Of a DNA stretch of 23,631 nt, positions 14,524 to 22,794 are shown piece after piece. Within the stretch, counting starts at the first letter, position 1. The number at the start of each line of letters is the position of its first letter. The notes under the pieces were generated by a model. The model was not told where the DNA came from. It saw only the letters and a list, made by a program, of their open reading frames with translations, and ran no database searches. The stretch lies in the NCBI GenBank assembly GCA_902497095.1, contig CABVDD010000033.1, positions 1-23,631 on the forward strand. The letters are read 5' to 3'. The translations under genes and the position numbers were made by a program. The stretch is from an uncultured Faecalicoccus sp. Lineage in GTDB: Bacteria > Bacillota_I > Bacilli_A > Erysipelotrichales > Erysipelotrichaceae.

Positions 14524-15253
14524 TTTATTGTGCTCTGGGTCAAAAGGAAATAGTTGTCTGGTTCGCACTCAGAAAACGAAGATAATCATTGATTGTGGTT
14601 CTACTAAAAAATATTTAATGTCAAGTCTTCAAAGTGTGTCACAAGATATAAATGATCTGGATGCTTTATTGGTTACACATGGGCATAAAGATCACATTTC
14701 ACAATTGAAGCATTTTGATCATTTGCCAATATATAGTTATTGTGATTTACAAGTACGTGATCATAGATGTGTAAAACCATTAGAAAAGTTTGTAATTGGG
14801 GATATGCAGATAACAGTGATCGGTTTAAGTCATGATGCGCCTAATACAGTGGGGTATATGATCAAAGATGGACAACAAAAGTTAGTCTACATAACAGATA
14901 CCGGCTATCTTCCAAATCATGAAAAAGCATATTTGGAAAATGCGGATCATTATATCTTTGAAAGCAATCATGATATGGAAATGTTGATGCATACAACTCG
15001 TCCCATGTTTGTAAAACAGCGCATTTTGTCAGATTCTGGTCATTTATCAAATGAAGATGCAAGTCACAATATTACCAGTTTGATTAATACAAAAACGAAA
15101 AATATTGTATTAGCGCATTTATCGCAGGAAGCCAATGTTCCTGAGCTGGCTTTGGATGTCTTACATGAGACATTTTTAAAAAAAGATCTACGCGAAGCTA
15201 GTCTAAATATTCAGGCGGCACCACAGTTTGGAATTGTTTCATTAGAGGGGTAA
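14513..15253 (+). CDS. MBL-fold metallo-hydrolase, WalJ/YycJ-like
   Basis: A 246-residue metallo-beta-lactamase-fold enzyme. It begins MKVDLLCSGSKGNSCLV, typical of the YycJ/WalJ family, and has the metal motif THGHKDH (His56, His58, Asp60, His61). Family members are linked to coordination of cell division with replication, and a nuclease role has been proposed. In Bacillus walJ closes the walRK operon, a little downstream of dnaC. Here it follows dnaB directly, without walR or walK. I use the ATG at 14513, which overlaps the dnaB end and has GTGGGGAT before it. The frame extending back to 14453 lies wholly within dnaB. A terminator follows. Confidence 0.87.
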   Translation: MKVDLLCSGSKGNSCLVRTQKTKIIIDCGSTKKYLMSSLQSVSQDINDLDALLVTHGHKDHISQLKHFDHLPIYSYCDLQVRDHRCVKPLEKFVIGDMQITVIGLSHDAPNTVGYMIKDGQQKLVYITDTGYLPNHEKAYLENADHYIFESNHDMEMLMHTTRPMFVKQRILSDSGHLSNEDASHNITSLINTKTKNIVLAHLSQEANVPELALDVLHETFLKKDLREASLNIQAAPQFGIVSLEG

Positions 15254-15256
15254 AAG

Positions 15257-15284
15257 TATCTGTCTTTAGGGCAGATATTTTTTT
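15257..15284 (+). terminator. Terminator of the DUF2232-gdpP-rplI-dnaB-walJ operon
   Basis: TATCTGTC (15257-15264) pairs with GGCAGATA (15270-15277), including one T-G pair, around the loop TTTAG. A run of seven T's spans 15278-15284. It sits four bases after the walJ-like stop codon. Confidence 0.85.
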
Positions 15285-15363
15285 GACTATAAAATAGTTT
15301 AGAATGTTAAAGTAAATTCCTATAAAACATGTGGTTTTTTCGTTTTAATTTAAAGTAGGATAA

Positions 15364-15372
15364 TGTTATAAT
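15364..15372 (+). promoter_or_regulatory. upp: Extended -10 promoter of upp and probably the whole atp operon
   Basis: TGT directly before TATAAT (15367-15372) makes a perfect extended -10. The hexamer 17 bases upstream (TTAATT, 15344-15349) matches the -35 consensus poorly, which is normal for extended -10 promoters. The start would be near 15379. GAGG at 15382-15385 and GGTGA at 15388-15392 are the candidate ribosome binding sites for the ATG at 15397. No other promoter is visible between upp and atpB. Confidence 0.65.
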
Positions 15373-15396
15373 CGGAGAAGTGAGGTTGGTGAAATT

Positions 15397-16017
15397 ATGT
15401 TAACAGTATTTGATCATCCACTGATCAAGCATAAATTGACAGTTATGCGCAACAAAGAAACAGGAACGAAGGACTTTCGTCAGAATTTAGACGAAATTGG
15501 TGGCTTGATGGTCTATGAGATCACAAGAGATCTACCTTTAAAAGAGGTAGATATTGAGACACCGATCTGTGCGTATAAGGGAAGTACACTCGCAAAAGAA
15601 GTTGTGATCGTACCAATACTTAGAGCCGGACTTGGTGTAGTTAATGGAATTCAGAATTTGATTCCAACGGCAAAAGTTGCCCATGTGGGTATGTATCGAG
15701 ATGAAGAAACATTAGAACCACATCCGTATTTTGAAAAGTATCCAAGCTGTATGAAAGATGCTTATGTTTTGATCGTAGATCCAATGTTAGCTACCGGTGG
15801 TTCCAGCATTGCGGCCATCGATATGGTCAAACGCCAAGGGTCTAAAAATATTAAGCTGGTATGTCTTGTAGGGGCGCCTGAAGGTGTAGCAGCTGTAGAA
15901 AAAGCGCATCCGGATGTTGATATATATCTGGCAAGTTTAGATGATCATCTAAATGAAAAAGGATATATTGTTCCTGGATTGGGCGATGCCGGAGATCGTA
16001 TCTTTGGCACAAAGTAA
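15397..16017 (+). CDS. upp: Uracil phosphoribosyltransferase
   Basis: A 206-residue enzyme that converts uracil and PRPP into UMP and pyrophosphate in pyrimidine salvage. The PRPP loop VDPMLATGGS is at 127-136, and the uracil-binding segment GYIVPGLGDAGDR is at 189-201. VPILRAGLG near residue 72 is also family-typical. Full length, no missing catalytic region. In many Bacillota upp lies directly before the atp operon. Here its stop codon shares a base with the atpZ start (TAATG), so the two must be on one transcript. Confidence 0.96.
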   Translation: MLTVFDHPLIKHKLTVMRNKETGTKDFRQNLDEIGGLMVYEITRDLPLKEVDIETPICAYKGSTLAKEVVIVPILRAGLGVVNGIQNLIPTAKVAHVGMYRDEETLEPHPYFEKYPSCMKDAYVLIVDPMLATGGSSIAAIDMVKRQGSKNIKLVCLVGAPEGVAAVEKAHPDVDIYLASLDDHLNEKGYIVPGLGDAGDRIFGTK

Positions 16018-16199
16018 TGCATTCTATTTTTCGCTTTGGAAGTGAATTGTTTGTCAGTATGCTGGTGTTTGTATGGTTAGGTATCTGGATCGATGATCAT
16101 TTTCATACAACACCTCTCTTCATACTGGCAGGTGTATTTTATGCTCTATTTGGCAGTTTCTATAGATTTTATGACAGACAGAGGAAATACCATGAATGA
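16017..16199 (+). CDS. atpZ: AtpZ-like F0F1-ATPase accessory protein
   Basis: A 60-residue protein with two hydrophobic helices. It contains the GSELFVSMLVFVWLGIWIDDHF and FILAGVFYALFGSFYRFYDR segments typical of the AtpZ (ATPase_gene1) family found at the head of bacterial atp operons. It is thought to help, with AtpI, in assembly or ion supply for the membrane rotor. It is somewhat shorter than usual. It has no clear Shine-Dalgarno site, and its ATG overlaps the upp stop, so translation probably depends on coupling. It overlaps atpI by eight bases. Confidence 0.78.
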   Translation: MHSIFRFGSELFVSMLVFVWLGIWIDDHFHTTPLFILAGVFYALFGSFYRFYDRQRKYHE

Positions 16200-16557
16200 A
16201 TTAGCACAAATGTCATCAAAAATAATTCGATATACCTTGTTTTATTCACTTGTTGTATCGATTTTTTTGCTTTTTTTGTTATCTTTTGACATTTTGGTCT
16301 TTATTGGCGTGTGGATTGGGTGTATCCTATCTCTTATAGGTTTTGCCATGATTCGAAATATGGCAAGATCTATTGCTCATGAAGAAAAGGCCGGTAAGCG
16401 GCAAGGTTACAGCAATTATGCTTTACGCTATTTGTTATATGGCTCAGTCATGGCATTCTGTGCGTATCTGGGTATTTCTGTTTTGGCAATCCTGGCAGGA
16501 ATGCTTTGTCAGAAAGCTGCCTTATTGACCTATTCTTTTGTAGAAAGGAAGAATTGA
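16192..16557 (+). CDS. atpI: ATP synthase protein I
   Basis: A 121-residue membrane protein with about four hydrophobic helices in the ATP synthase subunit I family, a non-structural factor that aids c-ring assembly. The open frame extends back to 16093, but the proper start is the ATG at 16192, seven bases after GAGG (16181-16184) and inside the end of atpZ. It begins MNELAQMSSKIIRYTLFYS. Sequence similarity in this family is weak, so the call rests on topology, size and position between atpZ and atpB. One base separates it from atpB. Confidence 0.75.
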   Translation: MNELAQMSSKIIRYTLFYSLVVSIFLLFLLSFDILVFIGVWIGCILSLIGFAMIRNMARSIAHEEKAGKRQGYSNYALRYLLYGSVMAFCAYLGISVLAILAGMLCQKAALLTYSFVERKN

Positions 16558-16558
16558 T

Positions 16559-17269
16559 ATGGAACCGCAAGTCAGTGCTCTAGAGATCACATTCGGCTCG
16601 TTTCATCTGCAGATCCAACAATCGATTTTGGTTTGGCTCTGTCTTTGTGTGATATTTGCCGTATTCTTTATCTGGGCGGGGAAAAAGATCGATAAAGCCG
16701 ATCCTTCCAAAGCCAGTAAAGGTGTGGTCTATGTATGCGAAGAGATCTTGAACTTAGTTTTGTATGTCATCAAAGGAAATCTAAGAGAAAAGACAAAGCG
16801 TTACCTTCCATTTTTTGGAACATTGATATTGATGATGCTTGTCAGCAATTTGATTGGCTTGGTAGGGCTACAGAATCCTACAAGCAATGTCAGTTTCAAT
16901 GCGACTCTTGCCGTAACGATTTTCTTTATGATTCAGTTCAACGGTATCAAAAGAGCTGGGCTTAAGGCAAGAATCAAAAACTTGTCAGAGCCTATGGCAG
17001 TCTTACTGCCAATGAATATCGTTGGAGAATTAGCTTTGCCATTATCTATGACAATGCGACTTTTCGGAAATATTTTGGCCGGATGCATCATCACGATGCT
17101 TATATATACACTTATGAAATCCGTGATGCCGTGGGGAGTCCTTGGATTTATATTCACTCCATTTCTTCACGCTTTTCTGGATATATTTACCGGTGTGATT
17201 CAAACGTATATCTTCTTTACGCTGGGATCCTTCTTCTTGGGTCAGCAAGTCAGTGAAGAAGAAGCTTAA
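16559..17269 (+). CDS. atpB: F-type ATP synthase subunit a
   Basis: A 236-residue membrane stator subunit that carries ions to and from the c-ring. The essential arginine is Arg167 in MTMRLFGNILAG. The preceding helix region PMNIVGELALPLS is typical of the family. About five to six hydrophobic helices are visible. It faces the ion-binding glutamates of AtpE. It starts one base after the atpI stop, with AAAGGAAG upstream. Confidence 0.95.
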   Translation: MEPQVSALEITFGSFHLQIQQSILVWLCLCVIFAVFFIWAGKKIDKADPSKASKGVVYVCEEILNLVLYVIKGNLREKTKRYLPFFGTLILMMLVSNLIGLVGLQNPTSNVSFNATLAVTIFFMIQFNGIKRAGLKARIKNLSEPMAVLLPMNIVGELALPLSMTMRLFGNILAGCIITMLIYTLMKSVMPWGVLGFIFTPFLHAFLDIFTGVIQTYIFFTLGSFFLGQQVSEEEA

Positions 17270-17287
17270 AATCAGGAGGAGACAACA

Positions 17288-17533
17288 ATGGAATTTAATG
17301 AATTTTTTGTACAAGGTATGGCTTTATTAGGCGCTGGTATTGCGATGGTTGCCGGATTTGGTCAAGGTATTGGTGAAGGTTTTGCGGCTGGAAAAGGTGC
17401 CGAAGCTGTTGGACGTAATCCAGAAGCCAGCGGAAAGATCCAATCTATTATGGTATTGGGTATCGCTCTTGCCGAAACAACAGGTATTTTCGCGTTGGTT
17501 GTAGCTATTTTGTTGATTTTTGTGAAAGGGTAG
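17288..17533 (+). CDS. atpE: F-type ATP synthase subunit c, two-carboxylate Na+-type
   Basis: An 81-residue hairpin of two membrane helices joined by the polar loop RNPEA (43-47). The ion-carrying glutamate is Glu63 in ALAETTGIF. Helix 1 has GFGQGIGEGFAAGK, so Glu30 occupies the place held by Gln32 in the Ilyobacter tartaricus Na+ ring. Thr64 and Thr65 match the Ser66 and Thr67 ligand positions; Phe68 replaces Tyr70. A glutamate at this helix-1 position together with the helix-2 glutamate is the pattern described for the two-carboxylate rotor of Fusobacterium nucleatum. Na+ coupling is therefore likely but not proven. AGGAGGAG, a very strong ribosome site, fits the need for many copies. Confidence 0.96.
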   Translation: MEFNEFFVQGMALLGAGIAMVAGFGQGIGEGFAAGKGAEAVGRNPEASGKIQSIMVLGIALAETTGIFALVVAILLIFVKG

Positions 17534-17554
17534 GTCGAGTACAGGTTTTCGGTT

Positions 17555-18070
17555 ATGGAAGGGTTTACTATAGAAAACTATTTACGAATCAGCCTGACCG
17601 ATGTCATTCTTGTAATGATTTCTACGATCTTGATCGTATTGATCGCAAAGAAGTTTTTCTGGTCAAAATTAGTAGCTTTTGTCGAAAAGCGGCAACAGTT
17701 TGTACAATCTAATATTGACTCTTCACTGGCTTTGAAAAAAGAGGCAGAAGATTTAAAAGATCAATATGATCAACAGATCAAGAGTGCCGGACAGGAAGCA
17801 AACGTCATTTTGGAGAATGCACGTGCCCAGGCTACACAAGAGAAAAAACAAATTCTATCAAAAGCGCAACAAGAAGCTGTGCTCATGAAACAAAAAGCGC
17901 AGGAAGACATAGAAAGAGAAAAACGCAATGCGCAAAATTCTATGAAAGATGCGATCGGTGAAGTAGCAGTTGATGTTGCCAAACGATTTGTAGAACACCA
18001 GATGGATGAAGAAACACAGAAAAAATACGTTGATGACTTCATCTCTGAGGCGGGCGACAAATCATGGTAG
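17555..18070 (+). CDS. atpF: F-type ATP synthase subunit b
   Basis: A 171-residue peripheral stalk subunit. One membrane helix (about 15-34, DVILVMISTILIVLIAKKFF) is followed by a long, charged, alanine- and glutamine-rich coiled coil (about 45-150) and a C-terminal segment that binds delta. The ATG at 17555 has only a weak upstream purine site (CAGG) compared with the strong site of atpE, in line with two b copies per complex. It overlaps atpH by seven bases. Confidence 0.94.
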   Translation: MEGFTIENYLRISLTDVILVMISTILIVLIAKKFFWSKLVAFVEKRQQFVQSNIDSSLALKKEAEDLKDQYDQQIKSAGQEANVILENARAQATQEKKQILSKAQQEAVLMKQKAQEDIEREKRNAQNSMKDAIGEVAVDVAKRFVEHQMDEETQKKYVDDFISEAGDKSW

Positions 18071-18600
18071 ATTATTCGGCTTCGTTTGCATCCGCTTTAT
18101 TTGATGTTGCCACAGAAGAAAACTGTGAAGAAGTGATTTATGATCAATTAAGACAGTTAAACGATATTTGGAAAGAAAATCCTGAACTACAAAAGGTCAT
18201 GCGACATCCTGAACTTAAAAAGCAGGTCAAACTGGATTTAGTACACTCTGTATTTCAAAAGGAGTTACATCCGGTTTTACTACGTTTTTTGGAAGTATGT
18301 ATAGCTCATGATCAGGCAGGCAATATTTCTGGAATTGTGGCATGTTATGAAAAAAAGCGTCGTAAGGCAAACAATATTGAATTGGTAAAAGTGGAGTCGG
18401 CAACTGCTTTGGATAAAGAGCAGATAGACTCATTGATACATGTATTAGAAGAACGACTAGAAAAAAAGGTAGAACTTCAGATGGAAGTAGTACCAGAATT
18501 AATAGCTGGTCTTCGCGTACAGACTGAGAATCTTGTTTTAGATAACAGTGTTTTATCTCGTTTAAACGCGATAAAAGAAAAACTAAAACAAATGGGGTAG
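18064..18600 (+). CDS. atpH: F-type ATP synthase subunit delta
   Basis: A 178-residue delta subunit, typical length, linking the b stalk to the top of F1. It begins YSASFASALFDVATEE, as family members do (Y-A-x-ALF). It has the VMRHPELKKQVKLDLV segment and a C-terminal domain with VELQMEVVPELIAGLRVQTENLVLDNSV. The start overlaps the atpF end by seven bases, which suggests translational coupling. Confidence 0.94.
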   Translation: MVDYSASFASALFDVATEENCEEVIYDQLRQLNDIWKENPELQKVMRHPELKKQVKLDLVHSVFQKELHPVLLRFLEVCIAHDQAGNISGIVACYEKKRRKANNIELVKVESATALDKEQIDSLIHVLEERLEKKVELQMEVVPELIAGLRVQTENLVLDNSVLSRLNAIKEKLKQMG

Positions 18601-18610
18601 AGGTGAAAGT

Positions 18611-20131
18611 ATGACATTGAATCCTGCTGAAATCAGTAATCTGATCAAAGCACAGATCAAAAATATGGATCAGAGCCTTGAAATGGATGAAAGTGGGACC
18701 GTATTAAGTATTGGTGATGGTATAGCCAATGTATATGGTCTACAAAACGCAATGATGTCTGAATTGTTGGTCTTCCCACACGATGTTTACGGTATGGTCA
18801 TGAACCTGGAAGAAGAACAGGTCGGTGTCGTATTGATGGGAGACAATGCAGATATCAAAGAAGGAGATCTGGTCAAAAGAACCGGTCATGTCATTGAAGT
18901 TAGTGTAGGTGATGCCTTATTGGGGCGTGTAGTCAATGCCCTTGGACAAGCCATCGATGGAAAAGGAGATATTATTTCCGATAAGACAAGACCGGTAGAA
19001 CGTGTGGCACCTGGAGTCATGACACGAAAAAGTGTATCGGAGCCATTACAAACAGGTTTAAAGATTATCGATTCCATGATTCCAATTGGACGTGGTCAGC
19101 GTGAGTTGATCATTGGAGATAGGCAAACGGGAAAAACCGCTATTGCGATCGATACAATATTGAATCAAAAGAATCAGAATGTAAAATGTATTTATGTAGC
19201 AATTGGACAAAAGGCAAGTACTGTAGCACAAATTGTTGAAAGGCTCAAACAAAATGGAGCTATGGATTATACGACAATCGTTGTTTCTACAGCCAGTGAT
19301 CCAGCACCGTTGCAGTATCTAGCACCATATGCTGGTTGTGCTATCGGTGAAGAGTGGATGGAACAAGGCCAAAATGTATTGATCATTTATGACGATTTAT
19401 CAAAACATGCCGTGGCTTATCGAACCATGTCTTTACTTCTTCGTCGTCCTCCGGGACGTGAGGCTTATCCAGGTGATGTATTCTATTTACATTCTCGTTT
19501 ATTGGAAAGAGCGGCTAAGTTGAATGATGAATATGGTCATGGTGGATCTTTGACGGCTTTGCCAATCATTGAAACACAGGCAGGAGATATCTCCGCGTAT
19601 ATTCCTACGAATGTCATCTCGATTACAGATGGACAGATCTTTTTGAAAACAGATATGTTTAATGAAGGAATTCGACCAAGCGTTGATAGTGGTTTGAGTG
19701 TATCGCGTGTTGGTTCTGCAGCACAGATCAAAGCGATGAAACAAGTATCCGGTTCTTTAAAACTAGAACTGGCGCAATATCATGAAATGGAAAGCTTTGC
19801 CAAATTTGGTTCAGAATTGGATGCCAGCACCAAAGAAATTTTGGAACACGGTGCCAGACTGACACAGCTTTTGATTCAAAAACAATATGCGCCAATGCAT
19901 GTTAGTGAGCAAATCGTCAGCTTGTATGCAGCCAAACATGGTTATTTGAAAAATGTAGCGGTAGACCAAGTTTGTCGCTATGAAGAAGAGCTTCTTTCTT
20001 TTGTTCGTCGTCAACATCCAGAAATTTTAGAAGCCATCAATACAAAGAAAGAAATTGATGAAGAACTTGATGGACAACTTAAAACAGTCTTAAATGCATT
20101 TGGTGCTCAATTTGCACTTTTAGGAAGGTAA
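18611..20131 (+). CDS. atpA: F-type ATP synthase subunit alpha
   Basis: A 506-residue alpha subunit with the non-catalytic nucleotide site: Walker A GDRQTGKT at 169-176 and the conserved segment LLLRRPPGREAYPGDVFYLHSRLLERAAK. It has the usual N-terminal beta-barrel and C-terminal helical domain. Length is normal. AGGTG lies before the ATG, ten bases after the atpH stop. Confidence 0.98.
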   Translation: MTLNPAEISNLIKAQIKNMDQSLEMDESGTVLSIGDGIANVYGLQNAMMSELLVFPHDVYGMVMNLEEEQVGVVLMGDNADIKEGDLVKRTGHVIEVSVGDALLGRVVNALGQAIDGKGDIISDKTRPVERVAPGVMTRKSVSEPLQTGLKIIDSMIPIGRGQRELIIGDRQTGKTAIAIDTILNQKNQNVKCIYVAIGQKASTVAQIVERLKQNGAMDYTTIVVSTASDPAPLQYLAPYAGCAIGEEWMEQGQNVLIIYDDLSKHAVAYRTMSLLLRRPPGREAYPGDVFYLHSRLLERAAKLNDEYGHGGSLTALPIIETQAGDISAYIPTNVISITDGQIFLKTDMFNEGIRPSVDSGLSVSRVGSAAQIKAMKQVSGSLKLELAQYHEMESFAKFGSELDASTKEILEHGARLTQLLIQKQYAPMHVSEQIVSLYAAKHGYLKNVAVDQVCRYEEELLSFVRRQHPEILEAINTKKEIDEELDGQLKTVLNAFGAQFALLGR

Positions 20132-20135
20132 TACC

Positions 20136-20981
20136 ATGGCGCAGAGCAGACAAACGATCTTAGCTCGTATCGCATCGGTTAAATCGACCAAAAAGATTAC
20201 CAAGGCCATGCAACTTGTGGCTAGCAGTAAATTGACCAAACAAAAAGATGCTATGGAATCAAACCGGATTTATTCGTCTTCTTTATTTGAGATGATGTCA
20301 TTGGTTTTACAAGCTGGTGAAAAATCAATTTATATGCAGGAAAATAAGGATAAACCGGCTTATGTATTTGTAATTGCCTCAGATATGGGTCTTTGTGGTG
20401 CCTATAATACGAATGTTTTTCACATGATTCGTGATTGTCTTGGTGATCAGGATAAAATTGTCATGGTTGGCGGACGCGGTATCGCATGGATGAACTCTAA
20501 AAACCGTAAGATGGAAAAGGAATTGCATGATCTGCATGAAGATAATGCGTATTCTGTGTTAGCTATGCAGATGGAAGAGGCACTTACTTTATTTGAAAAT
20601 AAAGAAATTTCAAAAATTCAAGTCTTATATACGCAATATAAAAATACTCTTTCTTTTGAGCCGGTTTTAGAAACGATATTGCCAATACAACCGGTAGAAA
20701 AAGAGAAAGAAAAGAAAATGCACGCACAATTGATTTATGAACCGGGAAAAGAGCAAATGCTGCAGGAATTGATTCCTATGGTATGTAAATCTTTATTGTT
20801 TTCACATTTTCTAGAGGCACGAACAAGTGAACAAGCATCTAGACGAATGGCGATGGAAAGTGCAACGGATAATGCGACAGATTTAGAAAACAGTCTTGAA
20901 TTTAAATACAATCAGGCTCGACAAGCATCGATTACCCAGGAAATTACGGAAATCGTTGGTGGAGCCAATGCGTTGTCATAA
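20136..20981 (+). CDS. atpG: F-type ATP synthase subunit gamma
   Basis: A 281-residue central shaft subunit. The N-terminal helix RQTILARIASVKSTKKITKAMQLVASSKL and the C-terminal helix ending TQEITEIVGGANAL form the coiled coil that turns inside the alpha-beta ring. The central domain has SDMGLCGAYN. GGAAGGT precedes the ATG, four bases after the atpA stop. Slightly short but complete. Confidence 0.97.
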   Translation: MAQSRQTILARIASVKSTKKITKAMQLVASSKLTKQKDAMESNRIYSSSLFEMMSLVLQAGEKSIYMQENKDKPAYVFVIASDMGLCGAYNTNVFHMIRDCLGDQDKIVMVGGRGIAWMNSKNRKMEKELHDLHEDNAYSVLAMQMEEALTLFENKEISKIQVLYTQYKNTLSFEPVLETILPIQPVEKEKEKKMHAQLIYEPGKEQMLQELIPMVCKSLLFSHFLEARTSEQASRRMAMESATDNATDLENSLEFKYNQARQASITQEITEIVGGANALS

Positions 20982-20992
20982 GGGAGGAAACT

Positions 20993-22402
20993 ATGAGTAC
21001 GAATATAGGAAAAGTTGTTCAGGTCATTGGACCTGTTGTCGATATTCGATTTGATGAAGATAGCCTGCCGGATCTTTTGACAGCCATCGAAATCAAGCGT
21101 CCCGGACAAGATAGCTTGATCGTAGAAGTTGAACAGGGAATCGGAGCCGACAGAGTTCGTTGTATTGCCATGGATTCTACAGATGGCTTGGTACGTGGTA
21201 TGGATGCATATAACACGGGTAAACCAATTCAGGCTCCAGTCGGAGATAAAGTTTTGGGACGTATGTTTAATGTTTTAGGACGTCCTATTGACGGTTTAGG
21301 TGAATTAAAAGATGTAGAGCGTGATCCGATCCACAGAAGTGCGCCTTCGTTTGACCAACAAAGCACGAACAGTGTACATCTGGAAACAGGAATTAAAGTA
21401 ATCGATTTGTTATGTCCTTACGAAAAAGGTGGAAAAATTGGTTTATTTGGTGGAGCCGGTGTAGGTAAAACCGTCCTGATTCAAGAGCTGATTCACAATA
21501 TTGCCACTGAACATGGTGGAAAATCAGTTGTTGTTGGGGTTGGTGAGCGTACTCGAGAAGGAAATGACATGTACCACGAAATGAAAGATAGTGGTGTTTT
21601 GGATAAAACGGTTCTAGTTTACGGACAGATGAATGAAAGTCCAGGAGCACGTATGCGTGTTGCTTTGACAGGATTGACCATGGCAGAACATTTCCGTGAC
21701 AAAGAACATCAGGATGTTTTATTATTCATTGATAACATTTATCGTTTTACACAAGCTGGAAGTGAAGTCAGTGCTTTGTTAGGGCGTGTGCCAAGTGCAG
21801 TAGGCTATCAGCCAACACTCGCAACGGAAATGGGGCAGTTACAAGAACGTATTACTTCTACTAATGAAGGTTCTATCACCTCTGTACAAGCTATTTATGT
21901 ACCAGCTGATGATTTAACTGACCCTGCTCCAGCTACTGCATTTACGCATTTGGATGCGATGACTGTACTGGATCGTGATATTGCGGCTTTAGGAATTTAT
22001 CCAGCTGTTGATCCATTGGAATCAAATTCCAGAATCTTGGATCCATTAGTTGTCGGTGAAGAACACTATCAAGTTGCGCGTGGTGTACAGAATATTTTAC
22101 AGCGATATAAAGATTTACAAGACATCATTGCGATTTTAGGTATGGATGAATTAAGCGAGGAAGATAAAAAAATCGTCAATCGTGCCCGTCGAGTGCGAAA
22201 TTTCTTATCGCAGCCATTTAATGTTGCCGAAGTTTTCAGTGGTATTCCTGGAAAATATGTACCTTTGGAAGATACGATTCGATCTTTTAAGCGTATTTTA
22301 GATGGGGAAGTTGATGATCTTCCAGAACAAGCTTTCATGTTTGCCGGAACCATTGAAGATGTTATTGAAAAGGCAAAACAGTTAGCTGGTGAGCAAGAAT
22401 GA
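20993..22402 (+). CDS. atpD: F-type ATP synthase subunit beta
   Basis: A 469-residue catalytic subunit. Walker A GGAGVGKT lies at 153-160, the catalytic glutamate region GERTREGND at 184-192, and DELSEED at 385-391, which contacts gamma. Position 250 in DNIYRF is Tyr where most beta subunits have Phe, a conservative change. Otherwise it is standard. GGGAGG lies upstream of the ATG. Its stop overlaps the atpC start (ATGA). Confidence 0.98.
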   Translation: MSTNIGKVVQVIGPVVDIRFDEDSLPDLLTAIEIKRPGQDSLIVEVEQGIGADRVRCIAMDSTDGLVRGMDAYNTGKPIQAPVGDKVLGRMFNVLGRPIDGLGELKDVERDPIHRSAPSFDQQSTNSVHLETGIKVIDLLCPYEKGGKIGLFGGAGVGKTVLIQELIHNIATEHGGKSVVVGVGERTREGNDMYHEMKDSGVLDKTVLVYGQMNESPGARMRVALTGLTMAEHFRDKEHQDVLLFIDNIYRFTQAGSEVSALLGRVPSAVGYQPTLATEMGQLQERITSTNEGSITSVQAIYVPADDLTDPAPATAFTHLDAMTVLDRDIAALGIYPAVDPLESNSRILDPLVVGEEHYQVARGVQNILQRYKDLQDIIAILGMDELSEEDKKIVNRARRVRNFLSQPFNVAEVFSGIPGKYVPLEDTIRSFKRILDGEVDDLPEQAFMFAGTIEDVIEKAKQLAGEQE

Positions 22403-22794
22403 TCCATTGTAAGATCGTAACACCTTTGGGTGTATATCGTGATGTGAAGGTTAAAAACATTCATTGTACGAGTGTGGAAGGTGAAATGACTATATTGCCA
22501 AATCACATGCCTGTTTTCATTAGTTTGAAATCCAGTCCTTTAAAGTTTTTAAATGAATTTGACAAGAAAAAGGAATATGCTGTTGCCGGTGGGTTTCTGT
22601 ATTTTGAAAACAATGAAGCCTTATTTTTAGTAGATGCGATTGAAGGAAAAGGTGACATCGATATTGAACGTGCTCGCCGTGCCTATCGTCGTGCTCGTGA
22701 ACGTTTGGAAAAACGCGATAGTACAACGAATATGAAACGTGCTGAGTTAGCGTTAGTGCGTGCCATCAATCGAATCCATGTTTATGACGACTAG
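22399..22794 (+). CDS. atpC: F-type ATP synthase subunit epsilon
   Basis: A 131-residue epsilon subunit. An N-terminal beta-sandwich (to about residue 85, with EGEMTILPNHMPVF and AVAGGFLYFENN) is followed by a C-terminal pair of charged helices (IDIERARRAYRRARERLEKR) that can inhibit ATP hydrolysis. Its start overlaps the atpD stop by four bases, so it is translationally coupled. Its stop codon lies inside the operon terminator. Confidence 0.95.
   Translation: MIHCKIVTPLGVYRDVKVKNIHCTSVEGEMTILPNHMPVFISLKSSPLKFLNEFDKKKEYAVAGGFLYFENNEALFLVDAIEGKGDIDIERARRAYRRARERLEKRDSTTNMKRAELALVRAINRIHVYDD

Noticed and set aside
15283..15311. TTGACT after the walJ-like terminator as a -35 for upp
   Set aside because: No -10-like hexamer lies 16-18 bases downstream. 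TAGAAT is only 11 bases away. The extended -10 at 15364-15372 is better.
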